Of a stretch of DNA of 64,000 nucleotides, positions 1-8,209 are shown piece after piece. A model generated the notes under the pieces. That model was not told the origin of the DNA, searched no databases, and saw only the letters and a list, made by a program, of their open reading frames with translations. Location of the stretch: contig JAFKFG010000010.1 in assembly GCA_017307355.1 (NCBI GenBank), positions 1 through 64,000 of the forward strand, in the 5' to 3' direction. Position 1 is the stretch's first letter, and every line of letters starts with the position of its first letter. Position numbers and translations under genes: made by a program. This stretch comes from Alphaproteobacteria bacterium (lineage in GTDB: Bacteria; Pseudomonadota; Alphaproteobacteria; Micropepsales; Micropepsaceae).

Positions 1-2
1 CG

Positions 3-263
3 GAATATCCTGCGGCGTGGCATCTGATATTTCAGGGGGCCATGCCGGCCGGCTTTGTTTTTGAGCCGGGCAAAGATGTCGAATCATTATCCATTTCATG
101 GATTATCGGCGGTCTGCAGCGTCTGGGTCTCACCGATCCACGATATGTAAGCCTTCTCTGGATCGCGCGGCGGCGGCTGATTTTATGTGCGGTGCTGTTT
201 GTGGCAAGCGTTTGGGCGCTCGGCTGGATTACCAGGGGCGGCGGCGCGTCTCTCTTTCGTTGA
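3..263 (+). CDS. C-terminal end of an unidentified membrane-associated protein (partial)
   Basis: The frame is open from the first complete codon of the window to a TGA at 261-263, so this is probably the 3' end of a gene that begins outside the window; the first in-frame ATG is at 42. The visible 86 residues contain one hydrophobic helix of about 20 residues near the C-terminus (LILCAVLFVASVWALG), preceded by an arginine cluster (ARRR), which suggests a single membrane segment with the basic side in the cytoplasm. Codon use includes TTA and AAA codons that are rare in the rest of the window. No family is recognised. It could be a chance open frame. Confidence 0.35.
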   Translation, partial: EYPAAWHLIFQGAMPAGFVFEPGKDVESLSISWIIGGLQRLGLTDPRYVSLLWIARRRLILCAVLFVASVWALGWITRGGGASLFR

Positions 264-391
264 CTTTTCGGCATTACTTCTGACGGGTAAAGCGGCGTCT
301 CTCCTGTCTCAGTTACCTCAAGCCTGTGCTGGGCGATCTGGACTGGCAGATCGCTCTTTGGCGCTGCGGCTTCATCTTATAGGGATTTTCG

Positions 392-565
392 ATGAGCCTG
401 CGCCTCACGCCCGACATGCCGGCGGGCGCGTATGAATTCCTACGCATCACCGAGCCGTTCAAAGCCTGGAAGCTGCTCAGCTTCAAGAGCATGGCCGCCC
501 GCGTCTGTCGTGCCCACGGCTTCGACTTGAAGACACGTTCTAGCGCAGGGCATACACAATTTTAG
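392..565 (+). CDS. Short ORF, possible truncated gene remnant
   Basis: An ATG-initiated frame of 57 codons begins MSLRLTPDMPAGAYEFLR and ends at a TAG just before the next gene's ribosome binding site. The opening resembles the start of short phage- or island-borne proteins, but the rest shows no domain, so it may be a remnant whose 3' part was replaced. No clear Shine-Dalgarno sequence precedes it. It lies in the less GC-rich left edge, between an open-ended frame and the JAB-like gene. No function is assigned. Confidence 0.25.
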   Translation: MSLRLTPDMPAGAYEFLRITEPFKAWKLLSFKSMAARVCRAHGFDLKTRSSAGHTQF

Positions 566-582
566 ACGGAGAGGAAGACAAG

Positions 583-1165
583 ATGGAAACCGGTGCGGTC
601 GGTTGGAAGTTTGATGACGAGATTCACGAACTTGCGGCCAGTACATCTTGATGAGCCGACAGATAAGGATCTGGGAGCGAGGGCCGCTGCCGCACTAAAT
701 GCTGAGCTGGAAAGACAGCACGTCTTGGGCACAGTATATTCAGATTTCAATACGGCTCTCGGCGCCTGGGCTGACACCGCGCAGCCCTTCCAGCAGAAAT
801 ACGACACCGAGTTCAATTCGCGGATTCACGTCGTACCCGGAGGCTGGCAAATTGGAACGGCGTCAAGCGACGGATCACGCTGTTTGAGAGGAGCGCAGAC
901 CTGTAGAACAGATCCAAAGTTTAGCGGCACTGTTCCGGGGGGCCAATATTGGGGTTTTGTTCACACACATCCGTCCAATTCCGTGCCGTTGGATGCCCCT
1001 GATGCGCTGAATTATAGTCCCGATGATTTGAACAATGGAGCTTATGTTTCTCTGCCAAATGGTCAGATCAACGGCTGGGGTGGAGGATTGGGCCATGACC
1101 GCGATGCGGCATATCCCGGCAATGTGATTCATCAATATATTATCCGGCAACCAAGAACTTCGTGA
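583..1165 (+). CDS. JAB/DUF4329-like putative metallopeptidase toxin domain, probable frameshift near its 5' end
   Basis: The main frame (from GTG 593 or ATG 614) contains HTHP followed by NYSPDDL, which together fit the HxHP...SxxD zinc site of JAB/JAMM metallopeptidases, and the flanking GQYWGFVHTHP and YVSLPNGQINGW look like DUF4329, a domain found at the tips of polymorphic toxins. The protein is short, about 190 residues, with no signal peptide or repeats, so it may be an orphan tip module. The best ribosome binding site (GGAGAGG, 569-575) serves ATG 583, whose frame stops at 649-651; skipping one T at 648-649 joins METGAVGWKFDDEIHELAASTS to DEPTDKD in the main frame. Either a one-base error or inactivation is likely, or translation starts at 614 (GGAAG upstream). 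The adjacent secreted protein may be its partner. The family call is moderate; toxin activity is inferred. Confidence 0.6.
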
Positions 1166-1179
1166 GGCAATAGGATGCG

Positions 1180-1806
1180 TTGGGGCAATTGGGACGTGCG
1201 GCGGCGGCTTTGGCGCTGCTCGGCTTCGGGCTTTATGGTGCTTTCCTAGCCGGCCGTGCACAATCGCCGCCATCAGCCGTACCAGCCTCGCGCGATGAAT
1301 TCGCCGAATTGAGAAATCAGATTGGCGACTTCAGCAAAGACGGCCGGGCCGGAACCAGATGCGGTCCGGACGAAACCGAGCTCTGCCATGTTCCCTTTGT
1401 CCGGTTAATCGCGTCGCCGGAAAAATTCCACGGTAGGCGGATCATCGTGACGGGGCTGCTGGCCTCCGGTCCGAATGGTGCGACCCTCTATCCGTCGGAA
1501 GCCAGCGCCAGGTTCGATCTGGGCGACGGCATATGGCTCCAGGACATGCAGGTGCGGACGCACGGTTGGCCTCCCTTCATTCCGGAAGAGTTCTGGCCCA
1601 GAATGGAAAAGGGTGTCTGGGTGAGCCTGGTCGGCACTTTCGACGCGACCGACTTCACGCAAATTCAAACCATCGGCATGTTACGCGACGTCGAGTATGT
1701 CGAGGATCTGCCCGATTTCCAGCACAATGAGGGGCCGGTGATCCCGCCGCCGCCGATACTCAAGAATATTCCACCCCAACCAGCGATCGCGCCGCGTTTT
1801 CACTAA
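1180..1806 (+). CDS. Secreted or membrane-anchored OB-fold-like protein, possible immunity partner
   Basis: A 208-residue protein with an N-terminal hydrophobic segment (residues 5-25, AAAALALLGFGLYGAFLAG) that can act as a signal anchor. The core (about residues 60-170) has the pattern FVRLIASPEKFHGRRIIVTGLLA, then a strand-rich region with GIWLQ and VSLVGTFDA. This matches small OB-fold-like proteins that often sit beside polymorphic toxin genes (V-x-L-I-A-N-P-E-K-Y-x-G-K-x-V-x-V-x-G). The C-terminus is proline-rich. An in-frame TAG at 1171 forces a TTG start at 1180 or 1189; the nearby ATG (1175) is out of frame. It starts 14 bases after the JAB-like gene and ends before a strong terminator, so the two are probably cotranscribed. 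An immunity role is inference from context. Confidence 0.55.
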   Translation: MGQLGRAAAALALLGFGLYGAFLAGRAQSPPSAVPASRDEFAELRNQIGDFSKDGRAGTRCGPDETELCHVPFVRLIASPEKFHGRRIIVTGLLASGPNGATLYPSEASARFDLGDGIWLQDMQVRTHGWPPFIPEEFWPRMEKGVWVSLVGTFDATDFTQIQTIGMLRDVEYVEDLPDFQHNEGPVIPPPPILKNIPPQPAIAPRFH

Positions 1807-1834
1807 GACGGGCGTACCGCTGAGTATGCGACAG

Positions 1835-1868
1835 GCCCCGCCGGCGAAAGCCGGCGGGGCTTTTTTTT
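1835..1868 (+). terminator. Strong Rho-independent terminator
   Basis: A perfect 11-bp stem GCCCCGCCGGC/GCCGGCGGGGC with a GAAA tetraloop (1846-1849) is followed directly by eight T residues (1861-1868). It ends transcription of the JAB-like/OB-fold-like pair and lies just before the convergent HPt gene's stop codon. Confidence 0.93.
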
Positions 1869-1878
1869 GCCGTTTGGG

Positions 1879-2265
1879 TCAACCTTGTGGCGCGAGAACG
1901 GCCTCGGCCTCGCCGGCAAGGCGGGCAAGACATTCGGCTCTGGCGTCCGCCGTGCTGACGGGGTCTTCCAGAATTCTCTCCGCGGCGCGGGCGGCTTCGC
2001 TCAATCGCATATAGCCGTAAATGGCGGCGCTGCTGCCCATGCTGTGCGCGGTGCGATGAATCTTCCGCAGTTCGTCATCTCCGAATGGGCGTGCCGCGGC
2101 AATCGCGGCCGCATTAGCGACTTCTATTTGACGCAATGTCAGGCGACGCAGATAGCCGGGGCGGAGCGGCGCTAGCCGGTCTTCGGCTTCATCGGCATTC
2201 CGCGGCGCCGTCATGGTTTGCGAACCGTTAAAATCACAGGAGCGGGAACTTTTTCCGCCGTCCAT
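1879..2265 (-). CDS. Histidine phosphotransfer (HPt) domain protein
   Basis: A 128-residue soluble protein whose second half carries the HPt signature RKIHRTAHSMGSSAAIYGYMRLSEAA: the phosphorylatable histidine is in AHSMGSS, followed by the conserved glycine and leucine of the four-helix bundle. It would relay phosphate between a hybrid kinase's REC domain and a response regulator. The start at 2265 is supported by GAGGG at the right distance on the minus strand; an internal ATG at 2214 (MTAPRN) lacks one. It is transcribed away from the REC-GGDEF gene, separated by 84 bases, and is the natural phosphate carrier for the hybrid kinase in that cluster (inference). Confidence 0.82.
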   Translation of the reverse strand: MDGGKSSRSCDFNGSQTMTAPRNADEAEDRLAPLRPGYLRRLTLRQIEVANAAAIAAARPFGDDELRKIHRTAHSMGSSAAIYGYMRLSEAARAAERILEDPVSTADARAECLARLAGEAEAVLAPQG

Positions 2266-2349
2266 TCATACACCCTCACTTAATAAAACGCATGGATATT
2301 CAAAGGCTCATGAGGCCGTTGCGGGGGCGGGGCCTGCCGAGGTTTGTTC

Positions 2350-3261
2350 ATGCCTGCCACCATCAAAATTCTGTCCGTCGAAGACGATGATGACGATGCC
2401 GATCTGCTGGCATTCGCGCTCGAGCAGACGCCGGACCGTGCCTATGAATTGCGCCGCGCCCGCTCGCTGGCACAGATGCATGCAATCCTCAGCGGGTTCC
2501 GGCCCGACATCGTTCTCCTGGATTTGAACCTGCCGGATTCGCGGGGCCTCGACACGGTGCGCAGCGCCGTCCTGGCCTCGCATGACGCGCCCATTCTGGT
2601 TCTGACCGGCAGCATGGATGACGAAACCGGCACCGGCGCGGTCGAAGCCGGGGCGCAGGATTTCCTGCCCAAGCCCGAAATGATGACGCCGATCCTGAAG
2701 CGCTCCATCGATTTTGCCATCCAGCGCAAAGCCATCATCCGCGCCGCCGAACTGAGGGCGGCGACCGATGTCCTGACGGGGCTTTCCAACCGCGCCGCCT
2801 TCAGCCGGACGCTGGACCAGGCGACGGCTCATGCCGATCGTCATGCTGCGGGATTCGCGCTGGCCTTCATCGATCTGGATGGGTTCAAGGCGATCAACGA
2901 CACTTATGGCCATGCGGCGGGCGACGAGGTGCTGGTGGCGGTGGCCGAGCGCGCCCGGAGCGTGGCGCGATCCTCCGATCACATCTGCCGGCTGGGCGGC
3001 GACGAGTTTGTCATTCTGTTCGACAGCGTGGCGGCGGAAGAGCATGCGCGGCGGGCGGCCGTTCGCTATGCCGCGGCCATCGAAGAACCGATCCGCCTGA
3101 ATTGCGGCATCGAAGTGCGGGTCGGCGCCAGCCTGGGTCTGGCCCTTTGCCCTGCCGACGGCAAGACCGCGTCCGAACTGGTGCAGGCGGCGGACCAGCG
3201 CATGTATGCCAGCAAAATGGAGCGCAAGCGCTCGCGCCGCCAGGACCAGGCGGTATCATGA
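2350..3261 (+). CDS. Response regulator with GGDEF output (diguanylate cyclase)
   Basis: A 303-residue protein. Residues 4-125 are a REC domain with the acidic cluster EDDDDD, phospho-acceptor aspartate in VLLDLNLPDS, the LTGS threonine region and the KPE lysine. Residues 135-298 are a GGDEF domain with DVLTGLSNRAAF, DLDGFKAINDTYGH and an intact RLGGDEF (about residues 214-220), so it should make cyclic di-GMP from two GTP. I see no RxxD inhibitory site upstream of GGDEF. ATG 2350 is chosen because GAGG lies about 8 bases upstream; the TTG two codons earlier is less likely. Its stop overlaps the kinase start (ATGA at 3258-3261), which makes translational coupling and a direct kinase-regulator partnership likely. 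Confidence 0.92.
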   Translation: MPATIKILSVEDDDDDADLLAFALEQTPDRAYELRRARSLAQMHAILSGFRPDIVLLDLNLPDSRGLDTVRSAVLASHDAPILVLTGSMDDETGTGAVEAGAQDFLPKPEMMTPILKRSIDFAIQRKAIIRAAELRAATDVLTGLSNRAAFSRTLDQATAHADRHAAGFALAFIDLDGFKAINDTYGHAAGDEVLVAVAERARSVARSSDHICRLGGDEFVILFDSVAAEEHARRAAVRYAAAIEEPIRLNCGIEVRVGASLGLALCPADGKTASELVQAADQRMYASKMERKRSRRQDQAVS

Positions 3262-6200
3262 CCCGGACGGCGCAGTCGTTGAACAGACTGTGCGCCGCCC
3301 TTTTGACATTGGGCGCCTTGCTGGCGCTGGCGGGCTGGGTATTCCACATCTCGGTCCTGACGCGGCTCAATCCGTCCTTCATTCCAACCCAATTCAACAG
3401 CGCGCTCTGCTTTCTGTTTTATGGAGTGGGGCTTTGGGCGCTGAACGGACAGCGCGCCGGCATCGCGCGCGCGTTGGGCACCGCGATGGTCACGATCGGC
3501 CTGCTCAGCCTCTTCGAGCATGCGACGGGGATCAATCTGGGCATCGATACGCTGGCGGGCTTTTACATCACAGGCCCCGGCATCAATCACCCGGGACGCA
3601 TCGCATCGTCGACCACCGTTGCCATTACCTGCCTGGGCGCGGCGCTGATCCTGTTCGCCGAGGGCGAGTTGACCGAACGGCGCAGCGCCATTCTGGCCGC
3701 GCTGGGCAGCATCGTGGCGGCGGTGGGGCTGAGCGGATTCCTTGCCTTCGCCGCGCGGCTGCAAAGCGCTTCGGGCTGGATCGGCTTTACCCAGATCGGA
3801 TTTCCCAGCGCCGCCTTGTGCCTTTTGGCGGGCACCAATGTGCTGCTCAATCTGCGCTCGCGGTTCAAGGCCGGCGCGACCTGGCTGCCGATCCCCTTGT
3901 GCGCAGGGCTGCTCACCTTGCTGGTGACATTGACCACCGCCCTGTCCGCCGACCAGGACGCGGCATTTTCCAACCGTGTCGAAATCGCCGCCCAGACCTT
4001 CGCGCAGGAATCTCAGCTGGAAATGACCGAGATGTTCGCCGCGCTGGACCGCATGGCGAACCGTTGGAATATGGCGGGCGGCACCGCGGACATGGTCTGG
4101 GACGCGGATACCGCCGATTATCTGGCGAACTATCCGGGACTGAATTCGATCATCTGGGCAAATCCGGACGGGCGCATCGCGCGCATCGCCCGCGCCCGCC
4201 ACGCGGGCGCCGATGCCCGAAAGATCGGCGACCAGGTGCTGGCCGATGACCGCCGCCTGGATGCCGCGCGCAATGCTTCCCGCTCGCGCCAGGCGCAGGC
4301 CACCCGCGCGCTTGACCTGCGCAATGGCGATGAGGGCTTCGCCTATATCAATCCCTTGTTCCGCGAAGATGTCGATGACGGGTTTCAGGTCGCCACCGTC
4401 GGCGTGACGGGTTTTTTCGGCAATGTCCTGAAGCGGACGGACGGGAGGCAATTCGGCGTTGCCGTTCTGGAGGACGGTAAGGCGATTTATACGAGCACGC
4501 CCGCGGCGGCGGCCGGTTCGCGCTGGACCCGCAGCACCGCATTGGCGATGCAAAATAATCGCTGGCGCGTTGCGGTGACGCCGACCGACGCTTTCCTGGC
4601 GACCAGCCGGTCCAATCTCCCCGGCATATTCTTCGTCGCGGGCCTTGTTTTCATTCTTCTCACCACGGCCAGCCTCTTTTTCGCGCTGCGCTCGCGCCAC
4701 ACCGCCACCGTGCTGAAGATCCGCGAGCAGGAGCTCGAGCACAGCGAGGAACGCTATGCGCTGGCGGTGCGCGGCTCGGGCGTCGGTCTGTGGGATCGCA
4801 ATGTCGCCACCGGTGAACTCTATTTGTCGCCCCGGGTTATGGAAATCATGGGATTTCCGCCGGACTTCGTGGCGGACCGCAACGAATTGCTGGGCCGGGT
4901 CCATCCCCACGATATCGGCCTTGTGGGCCCGGAACTTGTCCGCGCCGTGGCGGAGAAACGTCCCTATGACATCGAGGGCCGGGTCCGGCGCCCGGATGGC
5001 ACTTATATATGGGTGCGGCTGCGCGGAGTGCCGGTGTTCGACGGCGAGGGAACTCTGGTGCGGGTGGCCGGTTCCCTGGACGACATCACCGCCCTGAAAC
5101 AGGCCGAAGCCGCGGTCAAAGCCTCCGAGGAATCGTTCCGCGCCACCATGGAAAGCGCCCCGGTCGGCATGGCCCTGATTTCCCCCGCCGCCAAGCTGGT
5201 GAAGGCCAACAAGGCGCTGAGCGCGCTCACCGGCTATAGCGAGGCCGAGCTTCTGGTCACCAACCCGCGCGCATTGTTTCCCGAAGCCTTCGACGAAGAC
5301 CGCCGCCAGATCGCCCGTCTTTTGTCGGGCGACATCAGTCATTACGTGATGGAGCAGAAATTCCGCACCAAGGGCGGCAAGACCGTCTGGGCCCTCACCA
5401 ATGCCAGCCTGGCGCGCAATGCCGACGGCAAGCCCCAGCATGTGGTCAAGCAGCTGCTCGATATTTCCGAGCGCAAGGAAATGGACCGCATGAAGAGCGA
5501 GTTCATTTCGGTGGTGAGCCATGAATTGCGCACCCCGCTCACCGCCATACGCGGGTCGCTGGGCCTGATGGCCAGCGCCATGCGCGACAGCCTGCCGCCC
5601 AAAGCGTTGCATCTGGTGGAGATCGGTCACCGCAATGCCGAACGGCTGATCGCGCTGGTCAACGATATCCTGGACATGGAAAAGCTTGCCGCCAACCGCA
5701 TGCCGTTCGAGTTGAAGCTGGAAGATTTGACGGAACTGGCGGCGCAATCGGTGGAATCCACCGCCGCCTATGCGGAAAAATACAAGGTCGCTTATCTTTT
5801 GGAAAATCGCGGCGCCGATCTTCCGGTGATGGTGGACAAGGACCGGCTGGCGCAGGTTTTTACCAATCTTCTGTCCAATGCCGCCAAATTCTCGCCGGAA
5901 GGCGGGCGGGTGCGGGTGGTGATCCGCAGCCGCGCGGGGCGGGCCCGCTTCGAAGTGATCGATCGCGGCGCCGGCATCGCGCCGGAATTTCATTCCCGCA
6001 TTTTCGGCCGCTTCGCGCAGGCCGACAGTTCCATCACGCGCGCCAAGGGCGGAACAGGGCTGGGACTGCACATCACCCGCGAGCTGGTGGAGAAAATGGG
6101 CGGGACGATCGGATTCGAGTCCGCCCCGGGGCAGGGCACCATGTTTTGGGTGGAATTTCCCATCGTGGAGGCGCAGCGCGATGTGGCCCCCGCGCCCGCC

Positions 6201-6587
6201 GCCCCGCATATTCCCCGCGTGCTGCATGTCGAGGACGATGCGGATCTCACCAGCATCCTGGCGGCCGCGCTGAGAGGCCGGGTCGAACTGGTCGCCGCTC
6301 AGACCCTCAAGGAAGCCGAAGGTTTGCTGGCATCGCATAGCTTCGCCGCCGTGATCCTGGATGTGGGCATGCCGGACGGCTCGGGCCTTTCGCTGCTCGA
6401 AGGCCTTGGGCATGCCATCAATCCGCCCCCGGTCATTATTCTGTCGGCGCGGGAGATCGAGCCGGCCCTGACGCGCGATGTGGCGGCGGTGCTGGTGAAG
6501 TCGAAGATCGCGGAAAATGAGATCGCCCAGACCGTCCTGGACGTGCTGGCCGGCACGCCACCCGTTCGCAATCGAGTCGCATCATGA
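3258..6587 (+). CDS. Large membrane hybrid histidine kinase (7TM-like/CHASE-like, two PAS, HisKA, HATPase, REC)
   Basis: A 1109-residue hybrid kinase. Residues 10-230 hold about seven hydrophobic helices, followed by an extracytoplasmic CHASE-like region (about 233-450) and a closing helix (454-477). Two PAS domains follow (about 490-620 and 620-745). HisKA has FISVVSHELRTPL with His755; the ATPase has FTNLLSNAAKFSPEGG and GGTGLGLHITRELVEKMGG; a C-terminal REC (985-1095) has VEDDAD and Asp1035 in ILDVGMPDG. The mixture predicts a sensor of an external small molecule plus an internal PAS signal. The gene overlaps the REC-GGDEF gene upstream and the single REC gene downstream by ATGA, and nearby HPt proteins complete a His-Asp-His-Asp relay. 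The ligand is unknown. The C-terminal REC has VKSK in place of the usual KPF, so its Lys is displaced or atypical. Confidence 0.92.
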   Translation: MTRTAQSLNRLCAALLTLGALLALAGWVFHISVLTRLNPSFIPTQFNSALCFLFYGVGLWALNGQRAGIARALGTAMVTIGLLSLFEHATGINLGIDTLAGFYITGPGINHPGRIASSTTVAITCLGAALILFAEGELTERRSAILAALGSIVAAVGLSGFLAFAARLQSASGWIGFTQIGFPSAALCLLAGTNVLLNLRSRFKAGATWLPIPLCAGLLTLLVTLTTALSADQDAAFSNRVEIAAQTFAQESQLEMTEMFAALDRMANRWNMAGGTADMVWDADTADYLANYPGLNSIIWANPDGRIARIARARHAGADARKIGDQVLADDRRLDAARNASRSRQAQATRALDLRNGDEGFAYINPLFREDVDDGFQVATVGVTGFFGNVLKRTDGRQFGVAVLEDGKAIYTSTPAAAAGSRWTRSTALAMQNNRWRVAVTPTDAFLATSRSNLPGIFFVAGLVFILLTTASLFFALRSRHTATVLKIREQELEHSEERYALAVRGSGVGLWDRNVATGELYLSPRVMEIMGFPPDFVADRNELLGRVHPHDIGLVGPELVRAVAEKRPYDIEGRVRRPDGTYIWVRLRGVPVFDGEGTLVRVAGSLDDITALKQAEAAVKASEESFRATMESAPVGMALISPAAKLVKANKALSALTGYSEAELLVTNPRALFPEAFDEDRRQIARLLSGDISHYVMEQKFRTKGGKTVWALTNASLARNADGKPQHVVKQLLDISERKEMDRMKSEFISVVSHELRTPLTAIRGSLGLMASAMRDSLPPKALHLVEIGHRNAERLIALVNDILDMEKLAANRMPFELKLEDLTELAAQSVESTAAYAEKYKVAYLLENRGADLPVMVDKDRLAQVFTNLLSNAAKFSPEGGRVRVVIRSRAGRARFEVIDRGAGIAPEFHSRIFGRFAQADSSITRAKGGTGLGLHITRELVEKMGGTIGFESAPGQGTMFWVEFPIVEAQRDVAPAPAAPHIPRVLHVEDDADLTSILAAALRGRVELVAAQTLKEAEGLLASHSFAAVILDVGMPDGSGLSLLEGLGHAINPPPVIILSAREIEPALTRDVAAVLVKSKIAENEIAQTVLDVLAGTPPVRNRVAS

Positions 6588-6982
6588 AACAGCCTCTTCA
6601 CATTCTTTGCGTCGATGACGAAGACGACATCCGGGAGGTGGTGCAGCTCTGCCTGGAGATGGACGGCGGTTTCACCATCGATGCCTGTGCCGGCGGCGCC
6701 GAGGCATTGGCTTTTCTGGCGCACACAAGGCCGGACCTGATCCTGCTCGACGTGATGATGCCCGGGATGGACGGGCCGGCCACGTTCGCGGCGATGAAAC
6801 AAACAGGCATGAATGTGCCGGTGGTCTTCATGACCGCCCGCGTGCGCGGCGCGGAAGTTTCGCAATATCTGGACATGGGCGCGGTGGGGGTGGTGCCCAA
6901 GCCCTTCGATCCCGTCACCCTGGCCGGCGAAGTGCGCCAACTTTGGTCCGCGTCCCTGGCCAAGCCGCCAGGCCTTGCATAA
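6584..6982 (+). CDS. Single-domain response regulator (CheY-like)
   Basis: A 132-residue protein consisting of one REC domain: CVDDEDD near the N-terminus, phospho-acceptor aspartate in LILLDVMMPGMDG, FMTAR with the conserved threonine, and VPKPF with the conserved lysine. No output domain is present, so it acts by protein contact or as a phosphate sink or shuttle. It overlaps the hybrid kinase stop by four bases (ATGA, 6584-6587), so it is translationally coupled. In this cluster it is the likely third carrier next to the REC-GGDEF and HPt-REC-REC proteins. Confidence 0.92.
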   Translation: MKQPLHILCVDDEDDIREVVQLCLEMDGGFTIDACAGGAEALAFLAHTRPDLILLDVMMPGMDGPATFAAMKQTGMNVPVVFMTARVRGAEVSQYLDMGAVGVVPKPFDPVTLAGEVRQLWSASLAKPPGLA

Positions 6983-7006
6983 GAGTGTGATGATGGGAAA
7001 CAGAGC

Positions 7007-8140
7007 GTGAGCACGGTCGGTCAGGCTTTCGACAGCGCCCTGGAAGGGCTTCGGACGCGTTATCTTGCCAAGCTGGCGGAGACGGTGGCCGAGCTCGACA
7101 AACTGATCGCCTTTTGCGATCTCGACGCCTTGACGCCCGACATCGCGGCAGCGGCGGCGTCCCTGGCGCACAAGCTGATCGGCAGCGGCCAGACTTTGGG
7201 CTTTCCCAATGTCAGCCGCGATGCCGCGGTTCTGGAAACGATGCTTGCCGCCGATCCGCTGCAGCCCATGGTGGTTTCAAAAGCGGCGAAGCAATTGAAA
7301 GCGACCTGCGGCGATTATATGCGGTCGGGCGCACCGTCCGCGTTGGCGCCGCCGCCATCCGCTCCGCCGCCGGCGATGGCGGAGGATGAGGCCGCCGAGC
7401 CGCCGCCGCTGGCCGGGCCCAGCCTGATCGCCATTCATGCCGATCCCGCTATGGCCCGATTGCTGGACGATGTCTTCGCCGCCCACGCCCATATCGTCAC
7501 CTATCCGTCCATCGCCGATGCGGTGGCGCCGGCCTATCCCGCCGGGCTTTTGATCGTCGATCTGGACAGTCCGGGCAGCCAGCCCAACATGCTGGGCGAA
7601 TTGCGCAACCGGCCCGGCCTGGCCGAGCTGCCCATCCTGGCGCTGACCGGGCAGCGCAAATCCGCCGCTGTGGCCCGCGCCATTGTCGGCACCCAGCTGG
7701 AAGCGCTGCTCAAGCCGGTCACCCCGACCGAACTGGACGCCAAGGTCAACGCCGCACTTCAACGCCGCCGCCTGTCGGTGGTGATCGGCGATGACGACCG
7801 CATCGTGCGCGAATTGCTGAAAGCGCGCTTCGAGACGCAAGGCTATCAGATCCATCTGGCCCATGACGGCGAGGATGTGATGACCCTGGCGCGCGCCCAT
7901 CTGCCCAGCATCATCGTGCTGGACCGGGAGATGCCCAAGATCGAAGGGCTCAGAGTGCTGGGCATGCTGAAGGCCGATCCCGCCACCCAGCATATCCCCG
8001 TGATCATGCTGACCTCCAAGGGCCAGGCGGCCGAGATCAGCGAAGGCCGCAAGGCCGGAGCCGCCGACTATATCGTCAAGCCGTTCGCACCCGATCAGGT
8101 GCTGGCCCGCGCCAGCCAGATATTGGGCCTGCCGGGCTGA
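7007..8140 (+). CDS. HPt-REC-REC phosphorelay protein
   Basis: A 377-residue cytoplasmic protein. Residues about 1-105 form an HPt domain with the histidine in SLAHKLIGSGQTLGFPNVSR. A proline/alanine-rich linker (about 106-140) leads to a divergent REC domain (about 142-250) with aspartate in LLIVDLDSPGS and a KPVTP lysine but a weakened N-terminal acidic pocket (IHADPA). A second, canonical REC (258-376) has IGDDDR, aspartate in IIVLDREMPKIEG, MLTSKGQ and VKPFAP. It starts at GTG 7007, 24 bases after the preceding REC gene, with GGGA upstream, so it is probably in the same operon. It could both receive and redistribute phosphate. No output domain is visible. Confidence 0.87.
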   Translation: MSTVGQAFDSALEGLRTRYLAKLAETVAELDKLIAFCDLDALTPDIAAAAASLAHKLIGSGQTLGFPNVSRDAAVLETMLAADPLQPMVVSKAAKQLKATCGDYMRSGAPSALAPPPSAPPPAMAEDEAAEPPPLAGPSLIAIHADPAMARLLDDVFAAHAHIVTYPSIADAVAPAYPAGLLIVDLDSPGSQPNMLGELRNRPGLAELPILALTGQRKSAAVARAIVGTQLEALLKPVTPTELDAKVNAALQRRRLSVVIGDDDRIVRELLKARFETQGYQIHLAHDGEDVMTLARAHLPSIIVLDREMPKIEGLRVLGMLKADPATQHIPVIMLTSKGQAAEISEGRKAGAADYIVKPFAPDQVLARASQILGLPG

Positions 8141-8209
8141 CCTGTTTCTCCATTTTCTGCGATAGTGCGCCCGGTCTTTCGCCGCGCGTCGGCGAAGAGG
8201 GGGATTGAT

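Noticed and set aside
3066..6413. A very long open frame on the minus strand inside the hybrid kinase
   Set aside because: GC-rich coding DNA gives long antisense frames. Its translation is rich in histidine, arginine and glutamine without any domain, while the plus strand encodes a clear kinase. The same holds for the long minus-strand frames over 13304-15496, 17071-19185, 19936-21624, 33777-36038, 35974-39255, 47393-49453, 55237-58029 and 58063-60516.
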